Assembly (NCBI GenBank): GCA_029785825.1
Contig: JAFLYY010000001.1
Span: 713,374-777,373, forward strand
Direction of reading: 5' to 3'
From: Nitrososphaerota archaeon
Lineage (GTDB): Archaea; Thermoproteota; Nitrososphaeria; Nitrososphaerales; Gagatemarchaeaceae
Length of the DNA: 64,000 bases
This document shows, in pieces, positions 1-7,584 of this stretch; position 1 is the first letter of the stretch, and the number at the start of each line of letters is the position of its first letter. Position numbers and translations under genes: made by a program. The notes under the pieces are model-generated. The model searched no databases. It was given only the letters and a program-made list of their open reading frames with translations, and was not told where the DNA came from.

Positions 1-1
1 C

Positions 2-928
2 TACTGCGCGGGGAACGAGGAGATGACCCCCCCGGCGGACCTCGTCCTTGTCAAGCGGGGCGACACCCTGCTGAAGCAGACCGACTCGGAAGGGGACGTC
101 GTGAAGAACTGGTCGGTGAGGATCTTCCCGGCGAAGAACCCTCTAGTGGTCCCGGCCGCGCCTCCTTCATACGGGGAGCCCCCCCACTACAGCGAGCCGG
201 CGGTGGGGTACCACTACGTGCTGGTGGCGACCCCGAGGCACGACCAGCCGTTCTCGAAGATAGACACCGAGCAGTGGACGAACATACTCGCGTCGCTGCA
301 GGACAAGGTCAGGTGGCTCTACTCGCAGAAGGGGGTGAGCTACGCCCTGGTCTACGTGAACAGCGAGAAGGACGGGCCCCCCACGGCGGTCCACCCCAGC
401 ATCCAGATGGTGACCACCCCGCGGGTCCCTCCCGCCGTGGAGGAGGAAGCGGACACCGTCCAGACGTCCCTGAACGACCTGGGGGTCTGCCCGATGTGCC
501 AGGTTGTGACTGCGGAGACGGGAGGGCCGAGGCAGATCCTGGCCACCGACTTCTTCCTGGCGTTCGCCCCCTGGGTGTCGACGCACCCCTTCGAGTTCTG
601 GGTCTACCCGAAGAGGCATATGACGAGCCTGCTGAAGCTGTCCCAGAAGGAGATGATGGACCTGGCGCTGATGCTCAGGTCGACCCTCGGAGGTCTGGCC
701 AAGGCCCTCGACTCCCCGAACTTCACGATGGTCTTCCACAGCTCGTCGGAGAAGAAGACCACGAAACAGATACACTGGCACGTCGAGATCTACCCCAAGA
801 GGGAGAGATGGACAGGGCTCGAGCTGGGAGGCGGGATATACGCGAACGAAGTGTCCCCTGAGGGGGCCGCCCAGGTCCTGGGAGCGAGCTCCAGGAAGGA
901 GCTGGCCCAGCTCGTCGGGATAAAGTAG
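2..928 (+). CDS. galT: Galactose-1-phosphate uridylyltransferase-like protein (5' truncated by window edge)
   Basis: Predicted nucleotidyl transferase of the GalT/HIT superfamily, which moves UMP between hexose 1-phosphate and UDP-hexose. The frame is open to the first base and reads YCAGNEEMTPP, the N-terminal zinc-region motif of GalT (usually CPGNE..TPPE), so the true start lies outside the window and the ATG at 23 is internal. A CPMC pair, a HPFEFWVYPKRH block and a C-terminal IHWHVEIYPK motif match the second HIT half. The catalytic HPHxQ motif of the family appears as HPSIQ before MVTTPRVPP, so the nucleophilic His position is Ser. The fold assignment is firm; the substrate is uncertain. 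It converges on the sugar isomerase gene. Confidence 0.85.
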   Translation, partial: YCAGNEEMTPPADLVLVKRGDTLLKQTDSEGDVVKNWSVRIFPAKNPLVVPAAPPSYGEPPHYSEPAVGYHYVLVATPRHDQPFSKIDTEQWTNILASLQDKVRWLYSQKGVSYALVYVNSEKDGPPTAVHPSIQMVTTPRVPPAVEEEADTVQTSLNDLGVCPMCQVVTAETGGPRQILATDFFLAFAPWVSTHPFEFWVYPKRHMTSLLKLSQKEMMDLALMLRSTLGGLAKALDSPNFTMVFHSSSEKKTTKQIHWHVEIYPKRERWTGLELGGGIYANEVSPEGAAQVLGASSRKELAQLVGIK

Positions 929-937
929 GACGCCCCC

Positions 938-1966
938 TTACTTGGAGCCCAGCCTCTGCCTGAGCTTCGTCAGGAGCCCGGTAGGGAGTGGGTCGACCCC
1001 CCTCAGCACGGCCAGATAGTAAGACGCCATGTCCAGCTTGTAGGCCATGGTGGCGAGCTCCGCCAGGGCCGAAGGGCCCGAGCCTTCCACGGAGATTGGG
1101 ACGGCGCCCCTTAGCCTTATCGCGGAGCCGAACCACCCCATCCTCGTCGACATCTTCGGGTCGTCGGCGGAACAGCGCAGCAGAATCGGGACGAAACGCC
1201 GGTCAGGGCTCTCCCAGGTCTCGACGTCGTTGTGCATGGCCTCCGGGACCTCCTCGAAGAAGGCGTGGGTCTTCGCGTTCTCGTTGACGGAGTTGCAGAA
1301 CCTGACCCCGACCCCTCTCGTCACCCGCGTCCCGTAGACCTTGGGCGTGGACCTGCGGACGGCGAGGGCGAGCGACTTCGCGGCGTTTCTCGGCGCCGGT
1401 ACGTCGGCGGACAGCCCCCTCCACGCCGACCCGAGCGCCTCTGCGGCCTGTTCGGCTTCGGCCCCGGCGGAGAGCCCCAGGGCCGCGTCGATGATCCTGA
1501 CGCAAGCGAACAGCATCGCCGGAGTGCCGTATCTGGGGGCCTTCACGGTCGGCAGCCCGACGAACGGGACCCCGGACGCCTCGGCCAGCTCCTTCATCTC
1601 TCCTCCCCCGGACACCACGACCACGTCCGCCCCCTTCGTAATCGCCGACTTCGTCATCCCTATCGTCTCCAGAGTCCCCCCGGAGGCGCTGCAGGCGAGG
1701 GCGAGGGTCCCCTTCATGTCGCCGCCGGGGATGGCCCCTTTGTACACCGAGACCTCCCTCGCGTCCCTCGCGAAGAGCCACCCGGAGATTATGTCGCCGG
1801 CTGACGCTGACCCTCCCATCCCGAGGAAGACGACGCGGGAGTAGCCTCCCCCGGAGAAAGGGCCCGCCGCGGAGAGCCCTTGCCGCGCCAGCGCGGGCCA
1901 CTCGCGATAGATGGAGTAGACGTCTGACCTGTCCACCCGCGGCTGACCCCCGAACTGGTCTTTCAA
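938..1966 (-). CDS. Bifunctional phosphoglucose/phosphomannose isomerase
   Basis: Interconverts fructose 6-phosphate with glucose 6-phosphate and mannose 6-phosphate, feeding nucleotide-sugar synthesis and central carbon metabolism. The 342-residue product has two SIS sugar-isomerase halves: LGMGGSASAGD near residue 50 is the first phosphate-binding loop, and VVVSGGGEM near residue 118 lies in the middle. SVNENAK and PEAMHND carry the active-site Glu and His of archaeal PGI/PMI enzymes. Length is normal for the family. The start is TTG, 19 bases after the stop of the beta-helix gene, suggesting one transcript with the two upstream sugar genes. Confidence 0.88.
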   Translation of the reverse strand: MKDQFGGQPRVDRSDVYSIYREWPALARQGLSAAGPFSGGGYSRVVFLGMGGSASAGDIISGWLFARDAREVSVYKGAIPGGDMKGTLALACSASGGTLETIGMTKSAITKGADVVVVSGGGEMKELAEASGVPFVGLPTVKAPRYGTPAMLFACVRIIDAALGLSAGAEAEQAAEALGSAWRGLSADVPAPRNAAKSLALAVRRSTPKVYGTRVTRGVGVRFCNSVNENAKTHAFFEEVPEAMHNDVETWESPDRRFVPILLRCSADDPKMSTRMGWFGSAIRLRGAVPISVEGSGPSALAELATMAYKLDMASYYLAVLRGVDPLPTGLLTKLRQRLGSK

Positions 1967-1985
1967 GGCACGGCTACCTCCCCGG

Positions 1986-3248
1986 TCAAGAAGACGCTGC
2001 CGTCCAGCCTATCTTCCCTTTCTTTGCGCCGGCGCTCTTCCGTTCCTGAGACGTGTCCGCGAAGGCCCTCCTTATCGCCGCCTCCTCTTCCCTGGAGAGG
2101 ACGAGCCCCCGCCTCTCCATCATCCTCCTCTGCGTTTCGAGGACCGATTCGAGGACTAGTTCGACCTTCTTTTCTGCCGCTCCGTCGAAGTAGGTGAAGC
2201 TCGGGACATCCGAGGCGGCCAGTCCCGAGACGTGCGACCCGGTCCCCACGGACCTCCCGGCGTGGACGAGGGAGCCGATGGAGAGCTTGGCCATGTCTCC
2301 CACCACTGGGCCGAGCTTGACCATCCCGCTGTCCACCCTCTCCGCGGCCACGGTCGGCCTGACGGTACCGTAGGTGTTCTTCAGGTTGCTGAACGTGCAC
2401 CCGGCCCCGAGGTTGACCCAGGACCCGACGTAGGAGTCGCCTACGTATCCGTGGTGCGCCTTGTTGGTGTACGGCATGATTATCGAGTTCTCGACCTGCC
2501 CGCCGATCTTGCACCCTTCGAAGACGGAGGTCCCGCCCCCGATGAGGGCCGAGTACACCTTCGTCCTGGGGCCGATGTAGCACGGCCCCATTATCCTGCT
2601 GAAGCTCTCCACGGACGCCCCCCTGTCGATGACGATGGGCCCCAGCCTCGCATCGAACGTCGTCTTCCCCTCCACCTCCGCGGTGCCTTCCACCATCAGG
2701 TTCGTCGCGGGCCCCCTCACCTCCGCCTCCCTCGGCAGCGTCAGCGGGTCTTCGAACCTCTTCGACTGCTCCGCGATCGCGAGCCCGTTGCTCTCGACCA
2801 GGTCCCAGTAACCGCCGAAGAGCGGGTCCTGCGGAGGGGCGACCTTCTTCGCCTTCCTGACGACGCCCGCGACCGCGCCTTTCGTCAGCACCCCGGGTCT
2901 GAAAGGGACGGTGTCGAGCCGCGCGGCGACCAGCGTCCCCCCCGCGACCGCAGCGAACGGCTCCGAGGAGGAAGCGGGAGAGACGAGTTCCGGCGTGGGC
3001 CTGGCCCGGGCGTTCACGAAGAAGGCGGGCCCGCGGACCTTCTCGTTGTACTGCCTCCCGGTGACCTCCCTGGACAGGGCGGCGAGCTCCGGCCTCCCCC
3101 AGAGGATTGGCTCCCTGGCGTCGGGTATCCGCTCCAGGAGGGCGGCGAGGAGGGTCTTCGTCCCCCAGCGGAGGAGGCTGGTGTGCCTCAGCCGGACGAG
3201 GGGCCCGAAGCCTGCGATGCCCTCGTCTTCGAAGACGACTACCTTCGT
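1986..3248 (-). CDS. GlmU-like sugar-phosphate transferase with left-handed beta-helix (start codon ACG as read)
   Basis: Putative sugar-nucleotide nucleotidyltransferase/acyltransferase of the alternative GlmU family. The first ordinary start is GTG at 3017 (343 residues), but the same frame stays open upstream and reads VVVFEDEGIAGFG, PLVRLRHTSLLRWGTKTLL and QYNEKVRGPAFFVNAR, the typical N-terminus of this family. That would give about 420 residues. The only start-like position is ACG at 3246-3248, which overlaps the end of the preceding gene. The C-terminal half (about residues 170-350) shows hexapeptide-repeat features such as GASVESFSRIMGPCYIGPRT and NSIIMPYTNKAHHGYVGDSY. It lies between two sugar genes on one strand. 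Family is fairly sure; the exact reaction is not. Confidence 0.75.
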   Translation of the reverse strand, partial: TKVVVFEDEGIAGFGPLVRLRHTSLLRWGTKTLLAALLERIPDAREPILWGRPELAALSREVTGRQYNEKVRGPAFFVNARARPTPELVSPASSSEPFAAVAGGTLVAARLDTVPFRPGVLTKGAVAGVVRKAKKVAPPQDPLFGGYWDLVESNGLAIAEQSKRFEDPLTLPREAEVRGPATNLMVEGTAEVEGKTTFDARLGPIVIDRGASVESFSRIMGPCYIGPRTKVYSALIGGGTSVFEGCKIGGQVENSIIMPYTNKAHHGYVGDSYVGSWVNLGAGCTFSNLKNTYGTVRPTVAAERVDSGMVKLGPVVGDMAKLSIGSLVHAGRSVGTGSHVSGLAASDVPSFTYFDGAAEKKVELVLESVLETQRRMMERRGLVLSREEEAAIRRAFADTSQERKSAGAKKGKIGWTAASS

Positions 3249-4024
3249 GGCTGGGTACCCCCGCCCTGGAGGTCCTTGGTGTACACGTCGTTGGCTTCCT
3301 TGAAGGACTTCCTGTCGCCTATGTCCATGAAGGAGCCCTCGACCTTGACCGCGTAGATGCGTGCCCCCTTCGACCCCGCCTCCTTGAACGCGTCGTTCAT
3401 TTCATAGATCTTCCCCGGGGTGATGAACTTCAGGAACTCCTTCTCCATGATGTAACACCCGACGTTGATGTACCCGGATATGGTAGGCTTCTCCTTCCAC
3501 TCCACCAGCCTGCCGTCCTTGTCGGTCTCCATGAAGCCGTACTTCAGCTCGGTGCTGTACTTCATCAGGACCATAGTGGCGGCCGCCTTCTTCTTCGCAT
3601 GGAAGTCGACCGCCTTCCCGAGGTCGAAGTCCAGGAGCTGGTCACCATAGATGCAGACGAACCTCCCCCTGACCTTCGGCTCGGCCGCCTTCAGCTGTCC
3701 CGCCGTCCCGAGGGGACGCGGCGAGGTCGCGTAAGTGATCCGCATCCCCCACTCTTTGCCGGAACCGAAATAATCCTGCAGCATCTTACCGAGATACCCT
3801 GTGGACACCACTACGTCGGTGATCCCCCCCTTCTTCAGCCACTCGAGGATGTGCTCCATTATGGGCTTCGGGCCCACCGGGAGCATCGGCTTGGGGAGGA
3901 GGAAGGTGTACGGCCGGAGCCTCGTCCCGAGGCCGCCGGCGAGAATCACTGCCTGCAGTTTATTGTCCTTCAGCGGGCCCTCCTCTTGGGGCGAGGCTCG
4001 CGACTTCGTCCTTATACGCTTCAT
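3239..4024 (-). CDS. Sugar-1-phosphate nucleotidyltransferase (NTP_transferase family)
   Basis: Makes an NDP-sugar from NTP and sugar 1-phosphate. After a basic leader, residues 22-60 carry the signature LQAVILAGGLGTRLRPYT and PKPMLPVGPKPIMEHILEW. VVSTGYLG, IYGDQLLDFDLG (metal-binding Asp) and NVGCYIMEKEFL follow in the usual order. At 261 residues it is a catalytic domain only, without the beta-helix tail; the next gene downstream supplies such a helix. The ATG at 4024 overlaps the end of the upstream gene by 65 bases, and homology starts only near residue 22, so the first 20 residues are doubtful. As read it ends QPRR-stop; with A at 3247 it would end at TGA in an ATGA overlap. The nucleotide and sugar specificity (GDP-mannose, dTDP- or UDP-glucose) cannot be read. 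Confidence 0.85.
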   Translation of the reverse strand: MKRIRTKSRASPQEEGPLKDNKLQAVILAGGLGTRLRPYTFLLPKPMLPVGPKPIMEHILEWLKKGGITDVVVSTGYLGKMLQDYFGSGKEWGMRITYATSPRPLGTAGQLKAAEPKVRGRFVCIYGDQLLDFDLGKAVDFHAKKKAAATMVLMKYSTELKYGFMETDKDGRLVEWKEKPTISGYINVGCYIMEKEFLKFITPGKIYEMNDAFKEAGSKGARIYAVKVEGSFMDIGDRKSFKEANDVYTKDLQGGGTQPRR

Positions 4025-4679
4025 CAGTCCCTGATAGGATGCACGGGTCCACGACGAGCCCCCTCACCCCCAGGGCGACGGCCCCGGCGATGTCCGAGCG
4101 GGCGAGCTTCTTCTGGGTCCGGAGGAGGACCGGCCTGGCCGAGAGCCGGGCTATCACCCCCAGGGTCGCGTAGTCGAGGGCGCTGAAAGGGGCGCCGCGC
4201 AGCTGGTGGGGGACGGTCGCCACGTCCAATGCCTCCACCCCTTCGATCTCGGAGAGCTGCCTGACCTGCTCCAGTATGTACCCTGTGGCTATGGCGGTGA
4301 TCTTCTTCACCCGAGTGTCGGAGAGGACGAAGGTGGGCATCTGATGGGCGTACATCTCCACGAAGCTGAACGAGCTCGACATTATCCTCTCCCAGTACTC
4401 CTCCGTGAGGAGCCGCGCCCCCCCGACGAAGATGCCGCAGGGGACTGAGACCGTCGAGATCACGTCGTTGATGTAGACGTCGTGCAGGTCATAGCTGCCG
4501 AAGTGGTTCGGCGACGAGTTTTCGTCCCCCTCGACGTTGAGCATGACGGCGTCGGCGCCCCCCTCGACCGCCTGGACCGCCAAGGAGGTGCTGTTCTTCG
4601 GAAGGCTGGCGATGACGGAGTAGTCCCTCCCCTGAGACACGACCTCCAGCGGCCTTCGCAGCTGGCCTACCGACTCCAT
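3960..4679 (-). CDS. Predicted TIM-barrel protein of unknown function
   Basis: I do not recognise a characterised family. The 239-residue product shows alternating strand-helix units typical of phosphate-binding TIM barrels: SVIASLPKNS at the start, VEGGADAVMLNVEGDENSS, VSVPCGIFVGGA, VEALDVATVP and a final VALGVRGLVVDPCILSGTDE that resembles a C-terminal phosphate site. It heads the group of sugar genes on the minus strand and overlaps the nucleotidyltransferase gene, so a role in sugar-phosphate metabolism (epimerase or aldolase type) is a reasonable inference only. ATG start at 4679. Confidence 0.6.
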   Translation of the reverse strand: MESVGQLRRPLEVVSQGRDYSVIASLPKNSTSLAVQAVEGGADAVMLNVEGDENSSPNHFGSYDLHDVYINDVISTVSVPCGIFVGGARLLTEEYWERIMSSSFSFVEMYAHQMPTFVLSDTRVKKITAIATGYILEQVRQLSEIEGVEALDVATVPHQLRGAPFSALDYATLGVIARLSARPVLLRTQKKLARSDIAGAVALGVRGLVVDPCILSGTDEAYKDEVASLAPRGGPAEGQ

Positions 4680-4948
4680 CTGCCACGGTCCGACGCCTTC
4701 GGGGCCTTAGAAGAGAACTGCTCAAATGTGTGCAACCCTTTGATATGTCCGTTTTAACCAGCCGGCTCGAGCACAGGATCCTTCCTATCGGTGAGCGCCC
4801 GGGCTCACCGGGACAGCGGGGCGCCGCAGCTCGCGCAGCGCCTCGGGGAGGAGCCAGTCACCGTCACTCCCGAACCTGGCGCGACAGTCGTCCCGCAGCC
4901 GGGTCTTTTGCCCCCCGTCCTCTTCTTGTAGTTCAGATGGGCGCCGCG
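4680..4948. other. Intergenic region with possible zinc-ribbon remnant
   Basis: No intact gene is seen in these 269 bases. On the minus strand, one frame that ends with TGA at 4805-4807 reads GCGTTVAPG and then RRCASCGAPLSR, resembling the C-terminal hairpin of a small zinc ribbon. It has no start codon and is closed upstream by an in-frame TAG, so it is at most a decayed copy of a protein like its neighbour at 4949-5167. Confidence 0.3.
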
Positions 4949-5167
4949 CTAGCTAGGTCCGACCGTCAGTTCGCAGTGATGCGTCGCTGGGTCCACCTTC
5001 GTATCGTAGATGTTGAACACTGACGACCTCTTGCAACTGGGGCATCGAAAGTACCTGGACTTGCCCAGCCGGACCGCTGAGAATGAGCCGCCAAGGACCC
5101 ACCTGTAGTCGAACTCGACCCCGCACTTCTTGCACTTGAGGTGCGAGGTCTGGACCACCCTTGGCAT
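4949..5167 (-). CDS. Small zinc-ribbon protein
   Basis: A 72-residue protein with two CxxC knuckles, CKKC near residue 13 and CPSC near residue 43, as expected for a zinc ribbon. The rest is charged and aromatic (EFDYRWVLGG, VFNIYDTKVD) with no catalytic motif. Such proteins are common in archaea and are usually thought to bind nucleic acid or protein partners; the role here is unknown. ATG start at 5167. Confidence 0.6.
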   Translation of the reverse strand: MPRVVQTSHLKCKKCGVEFDYRWVLGGSFSAVRLGKSRYFRCPSCKRSSVFNIYDTKVDPATHHCELTVGPS

Positions 5168-5254
5168 CGTTCCTCTCTATCCCAGGTCAGCTAAAAAGTC
5201 CCTCCCCTAAGGAGTGCATTGCAGGCTGGCCCGATGGCCCTCGAGGGGCGCGCG

Positions 5255-6142
5255 TCAGGCCGTGACCCAGACCGTCAGGCCCAGGACCAGGAAGATCACG
5301 GTCAGGTACGGGCTAGTCAGCTTGAACAGGGTCCAGGCGGTCTTGCTGCTCTGGGTCATGGCGAGCCTGGCGCTGTAGACGAGGACCATCCCCCCGAGGA
5401 CGAGGGCTGTGAGCGTGTAGAAGATGCTGACCCCCGGGGTGAAGAGGAAGATGGCGACCGAGAAGACGGTGAGGAGCGCGCTCGTCCCGGCGACGCAGAC
5501 GGACGCGACCCGGTCCCCGAAGACCACTGGGAGCATCGGGACCTTGGCAGCTTCATAGTCGTCCCTGTTGAAGATGGCGAGGCTCCAGATGTGCGTGGGT
5601 ATCCAGACTATGACCAGGGCAGACATGTAGAGGGCCAGGGGCGTGACCGCGCCCGCCACAGCCGTATACCCTACGAGCACCGGCATCCCGCCGGATATCC
5701 CGCCAAGGATTATGTTCAGCCAGCTTCTGCGCTTCAGCAGGAGCGAATAGACGACTATGTTGTCGATCAGCCCGAACAGCATGAACCCCGCGGAGACCGC
5801 GTTGATGAGGAAGAGGGGGACGAGGACGGAGGGGACGGCCATGACAAGGCCGAAGATCAGGGCGCTCCGGGGCCTGATCCTCCCGGATGGGATGGCGCGC
5901 TTCATCGTCCGCTTCATCATCCCGTCTATGTCTCTGTCGTGATAGTTGGTCAGGACCTCAGCCGACGCGCTCCCCAGGACCAAGGCGCCTATACCGGAGG
6001 CGAGCAGCCCGGGCGAGAGTGTGGCCCCGGGCGTGACCTTGAAAGCTACGAGCATGGCTATGGCCCCGGTGAACACGAGGAGCCCCCAGATGCGGGGCTT
6101 CGTCAGCCGCCAGTAGTCCATCAGGTGGTCCTTGACGGGCAC
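5255..6142 (-). CDS. ctaB: Protoheme IX farnesyltransferase (heme O synthase), UbiA family
   Basis: Integral membrane prenyltransferase that adds farnesyl to heme B to make heme O for heme-copper oxidases. The 295-residue product has about nine hydrophobic segments. The first Asp-rich motif is NYHDRDIDGMMKRT near residue 66, followed by IPSGRIRP. The second conserved loop is IWSLAIFNRDDYEAAKVPML, matching the CtaB pattern of HxWxLA..DY..VPMLP, which favours heme O synthase over other UbiA enzymes. GTG start. Its presence implies a terminal heme-copper oxidase elsewhere in the genome. Confidence 0.88.
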   Translation of the reverse strand: MPVKDHLMDYWRLTKPRIWGLLVFTGAIAMLVAFKVTPGATLSPGLLASGIGALVLGSASAEVLTNYHDRDIDGMMKRTMKRAIPSGRIRPRSALIFGLVMAVPSVLVPLFLINAVSAGFMLFGLIDNIVVYSLLLKRRSWLNIILGGISGGMPVLVGYTAVAGAVTPLALYMSALVIVWIPTHIWSLAIFNRDDYEAAKVPMLPVVFGDRVASVCVAGTSALLTVFSVAIFLFTPGVSIFYTLTALVLGGMVLVYSARLAMTQSSKTAWTLFKLTSPYLTVIFLVLGLTVWVTA

Positions 6143-6262
6143 AAGTGGCCCCGGACGACGCCGTCAGAAAAACGTTCGCTCGGGCGCTGCTGCGCCGGCT
6201 GGCACTCCCGCTGCTCACGCTGTTCTGCGAAGACTAGATCAGGCCGATCGCGTAGCCAGCGG

Positions 6263-6466
6263 CTACCCGGTCCTCCCCTTTGCCGCCTTCTCCCTGGAGA
6301 CCTCCTCCGCCCCCTTCCCTTTCTTCAGGGTGATCTCCCCTTCCGAGACGTAGAGGACTATCTCGTCCCCTTCCTTCCAGTCGAACCCTTCGACTATCGG
6401 CCTCGGAAGGGTCACCCTCAAGCTGTTCCCTGTCTTGCCCAGGATCACCCGGAAGATGAGCGGCAA
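6263..6466 (-). CDS. AbrB/SpoVT-type DNA-binding protein
   Basis: A 67-residue swapped-hairpin (SpoVT-AbrB) protein: GKTGNSLRVTLPRPIVEGF, then WKEGDEIVLYVSEGEITLKK, fit the whole domain. Such proteins bind DNA as dimers and act as regulators or antitoxins; no toxin gene is adjacent. TTG start at 6466, with a TATA-like gtttttatttac on the coding strand about 26 bases upstream, consistent with leaderless translation. The C-terminal tail is Lys/Glu-rich. Confidence 0.75.
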   Translation of the reverse strand: MPLIFRVILGKTGNSLRVTLPRPIVEGFDWKEGDEIVLYVSEGEITLKKGKGAEEVSREKAAKGRTG

Positions 6467-6485
6467 CGGGGCCGCCAGTAATTAC

Positions 6486-6497
6486 GTAAATAAAAAC
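6486..6497 (-). promoter_or_regulatory. TATA box of the AbrB-type gene
   Basis: The coding strand reads gtttttatttac, centred about 26 bases before the TTG start at 6466: the spacing of an archaeal TATA box for a leaderless transcript. Confidence 0.5.
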
Positions 6498-6584
6498 GTG
6501 AGTTTGTCAATTTTCAACACACCGGAGGTCAACTCTGCTTCCTCGTAGTCGATAAATCACTTCGGTTAATACACAGGTGCTAAC

Positions 6585-6689
6585 GTGTCTTCCACAACAC
6601 GGATAAGTCAGGTCCTGAGCAGGCCTTTCCGCTGGGAGGATGTCGGCATAGACCTTTTCGACATGGAAGGTGCCCCCGACGGAACCTAA
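6585..6689 (+). CDS. Possible 34-codon ORF overlapping the Hsp20-like gene
   Basis: Starts GTG at 6585 and reads MSSTTRISQVLSRPFRW, then EDVGIDLFDMEGAPDGT. It overlaps the Hsp20-like start (6670) in another frame. The amphipathic, family-like N-terminus could be a leader peptide, or the true N-terminus of the Hsp20-like protein if one base is missing. There is no independent support for translation. Confidence 0.25.
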   Translation: MSSTTRISQVLSRPFRWEDVGIDLFDMEGAPDGT

Positions 6690-7002
6690 GGACCAGGACG
6701 GGACGGGGGACGCGCTCGCGGAGCTCGCGAGGGCGGCGGAAGAAGACCTGTTGCGGGAACGCGAAGCGAGAGCCCCGGACGAGGGGGAGCTTATCGAGAG
6801 CCCTCTGGACGTGACGTTCGTCCTGGTAGTCCCCGGATACAGGAGGGGAGACATCGCAGTGTACGCCGAGCAGGAGCGCCTGAAGGTGGAGTCATACGAC
6901 TTCAAGATAGTCAAGTGCATGGGGAGCCCCATAGACCCGACAACGGCCCGCTCGACCTACGTCAACGGGGTCCTCTCCGTCCGGGTCGACAAGAGGATCT
7001 GA
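6670..7002 (+). CDS. Hsp20/CS-domain-like protein
   Basis: Small chaperone-like protein of 110 residues. Residues 45-110 form a likely Hsp20/CS beta-sandwich: DVTFVLVVPGYRRGDIAVYA, then LKVESYDFKIV and YVNGVLSVRVDKRI, where GVLxVxV is the usual last-strand motif. The N-terminal 45 residues are acidic and helical. The start is GTG, since the frame is closed by TAG shortly upstream. The C-terminal IxI tail of classical small heat-shock proteins is missing, so oligomer assembly may differ. Confidence 0.6.
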   Translation: MPPTEPKDQDGTGDALAELARAAEEDLLREREARAPDEGELIESPLDVTFVLVVPGYRRGDIAVYAEQERLKVESYDFKIVKCMGSPIDPTTARSTYVNGVLSVRVDKRI

Positions 7003-7013
7003 CGAGAGCGCGG

Positions 7014-7020
7014 TTTAATT
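7014..7020 (+). promoter_or_regulatory. TATA box of the metallopeptidase gene
   Basis: tttaatt centred 27 bases before the ATG at 7044 with no Shine-Dalgarno sequence between; it fits a leaderless archaeal promoter and supports that start over longer upstream frames. Confidence 0.55.
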
Positions 7021-7043
7021 ACCGCCGCGAACTGTTCTGCTCC

Positions 7044-7535
7044 ATGACGGTGTACGATAACCGCCGCGAGCTCTCGTCGGCTGAAGGGTTCGACGAGATC
7101 TTCGAGATGGTGAAGGCGGCCACTGAGCGGTCCCTCAGGATGCACCGGGCGGGGCTGACTCTCGTGCTCGGGGACATCCCCAACTCAGTGGGGGCGTATC
7201 ACGAGATGGGATCCAACGCCATTGTGATGAACAGGAATCTGCTCCGGATCGTGGAGAAGCTCTCGAGGTCGAGAAAGAAGAGGAACGCGTACGTGTTCAT
7301 GATACTCCTGCACGAGTACCTGCACAGCCTGGGGTACTCCAGCGACAGGCAGGTGAGGGACCTCGGGAAGCAGATAACAGACGGGTTCCTGGGGAAGCAC
7401 ATGGCCGGAGAGATGGCCGTGAGACCCTTGGACCAGTTCTTCCCCGACCTCGGGAAGTTCGCGGGATTCAGGGACCAGGGGGAGTACCAGACGGTGAGCA
7501 GGTTCGACTCTTCCAGCACCCCGTACATCGGCTGA
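7044..7535 (+). CDS. HExxH zinc metallopeptidase-like protein
   Basis: A 163-residue cytoplasmic protein with the zinc motif LLHEYLHSLGYSSDRQ near residue 90: two His and the catalytic Glu in HEYLH, with an acidic residue downstream. No signal peptide or membrane segment is present, and no known minimal peptidase family name is certain. The start MTVYDNRRE is chosen because a TATA box lies 27 bases upstream; the frame remains open further upstream but that stretch is the shadow of the Hsp20-like gene. Substrate unknown. Confidence 0.65.
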   Translation: MTVYDNRRELSSAEGFDEIFEMVKAATERSLRMHRAGLTLVLGDIPNSVGAYHEMGSNAIVMNRNLLRIVEKLSRSRKKRNAYVFMILLHEYLHSLGYSSDRQVRDLGKQITDGFLGKHMAGEMAVRPLDQFFPDLGKFAGFRDQGEYQTVSRFDSSSTPYIG

Positions 7536-7584
7536 CCCGTGCAACGTGTAAATACGCTGCGACAGGCCGCCCCTCGGACGCCTG

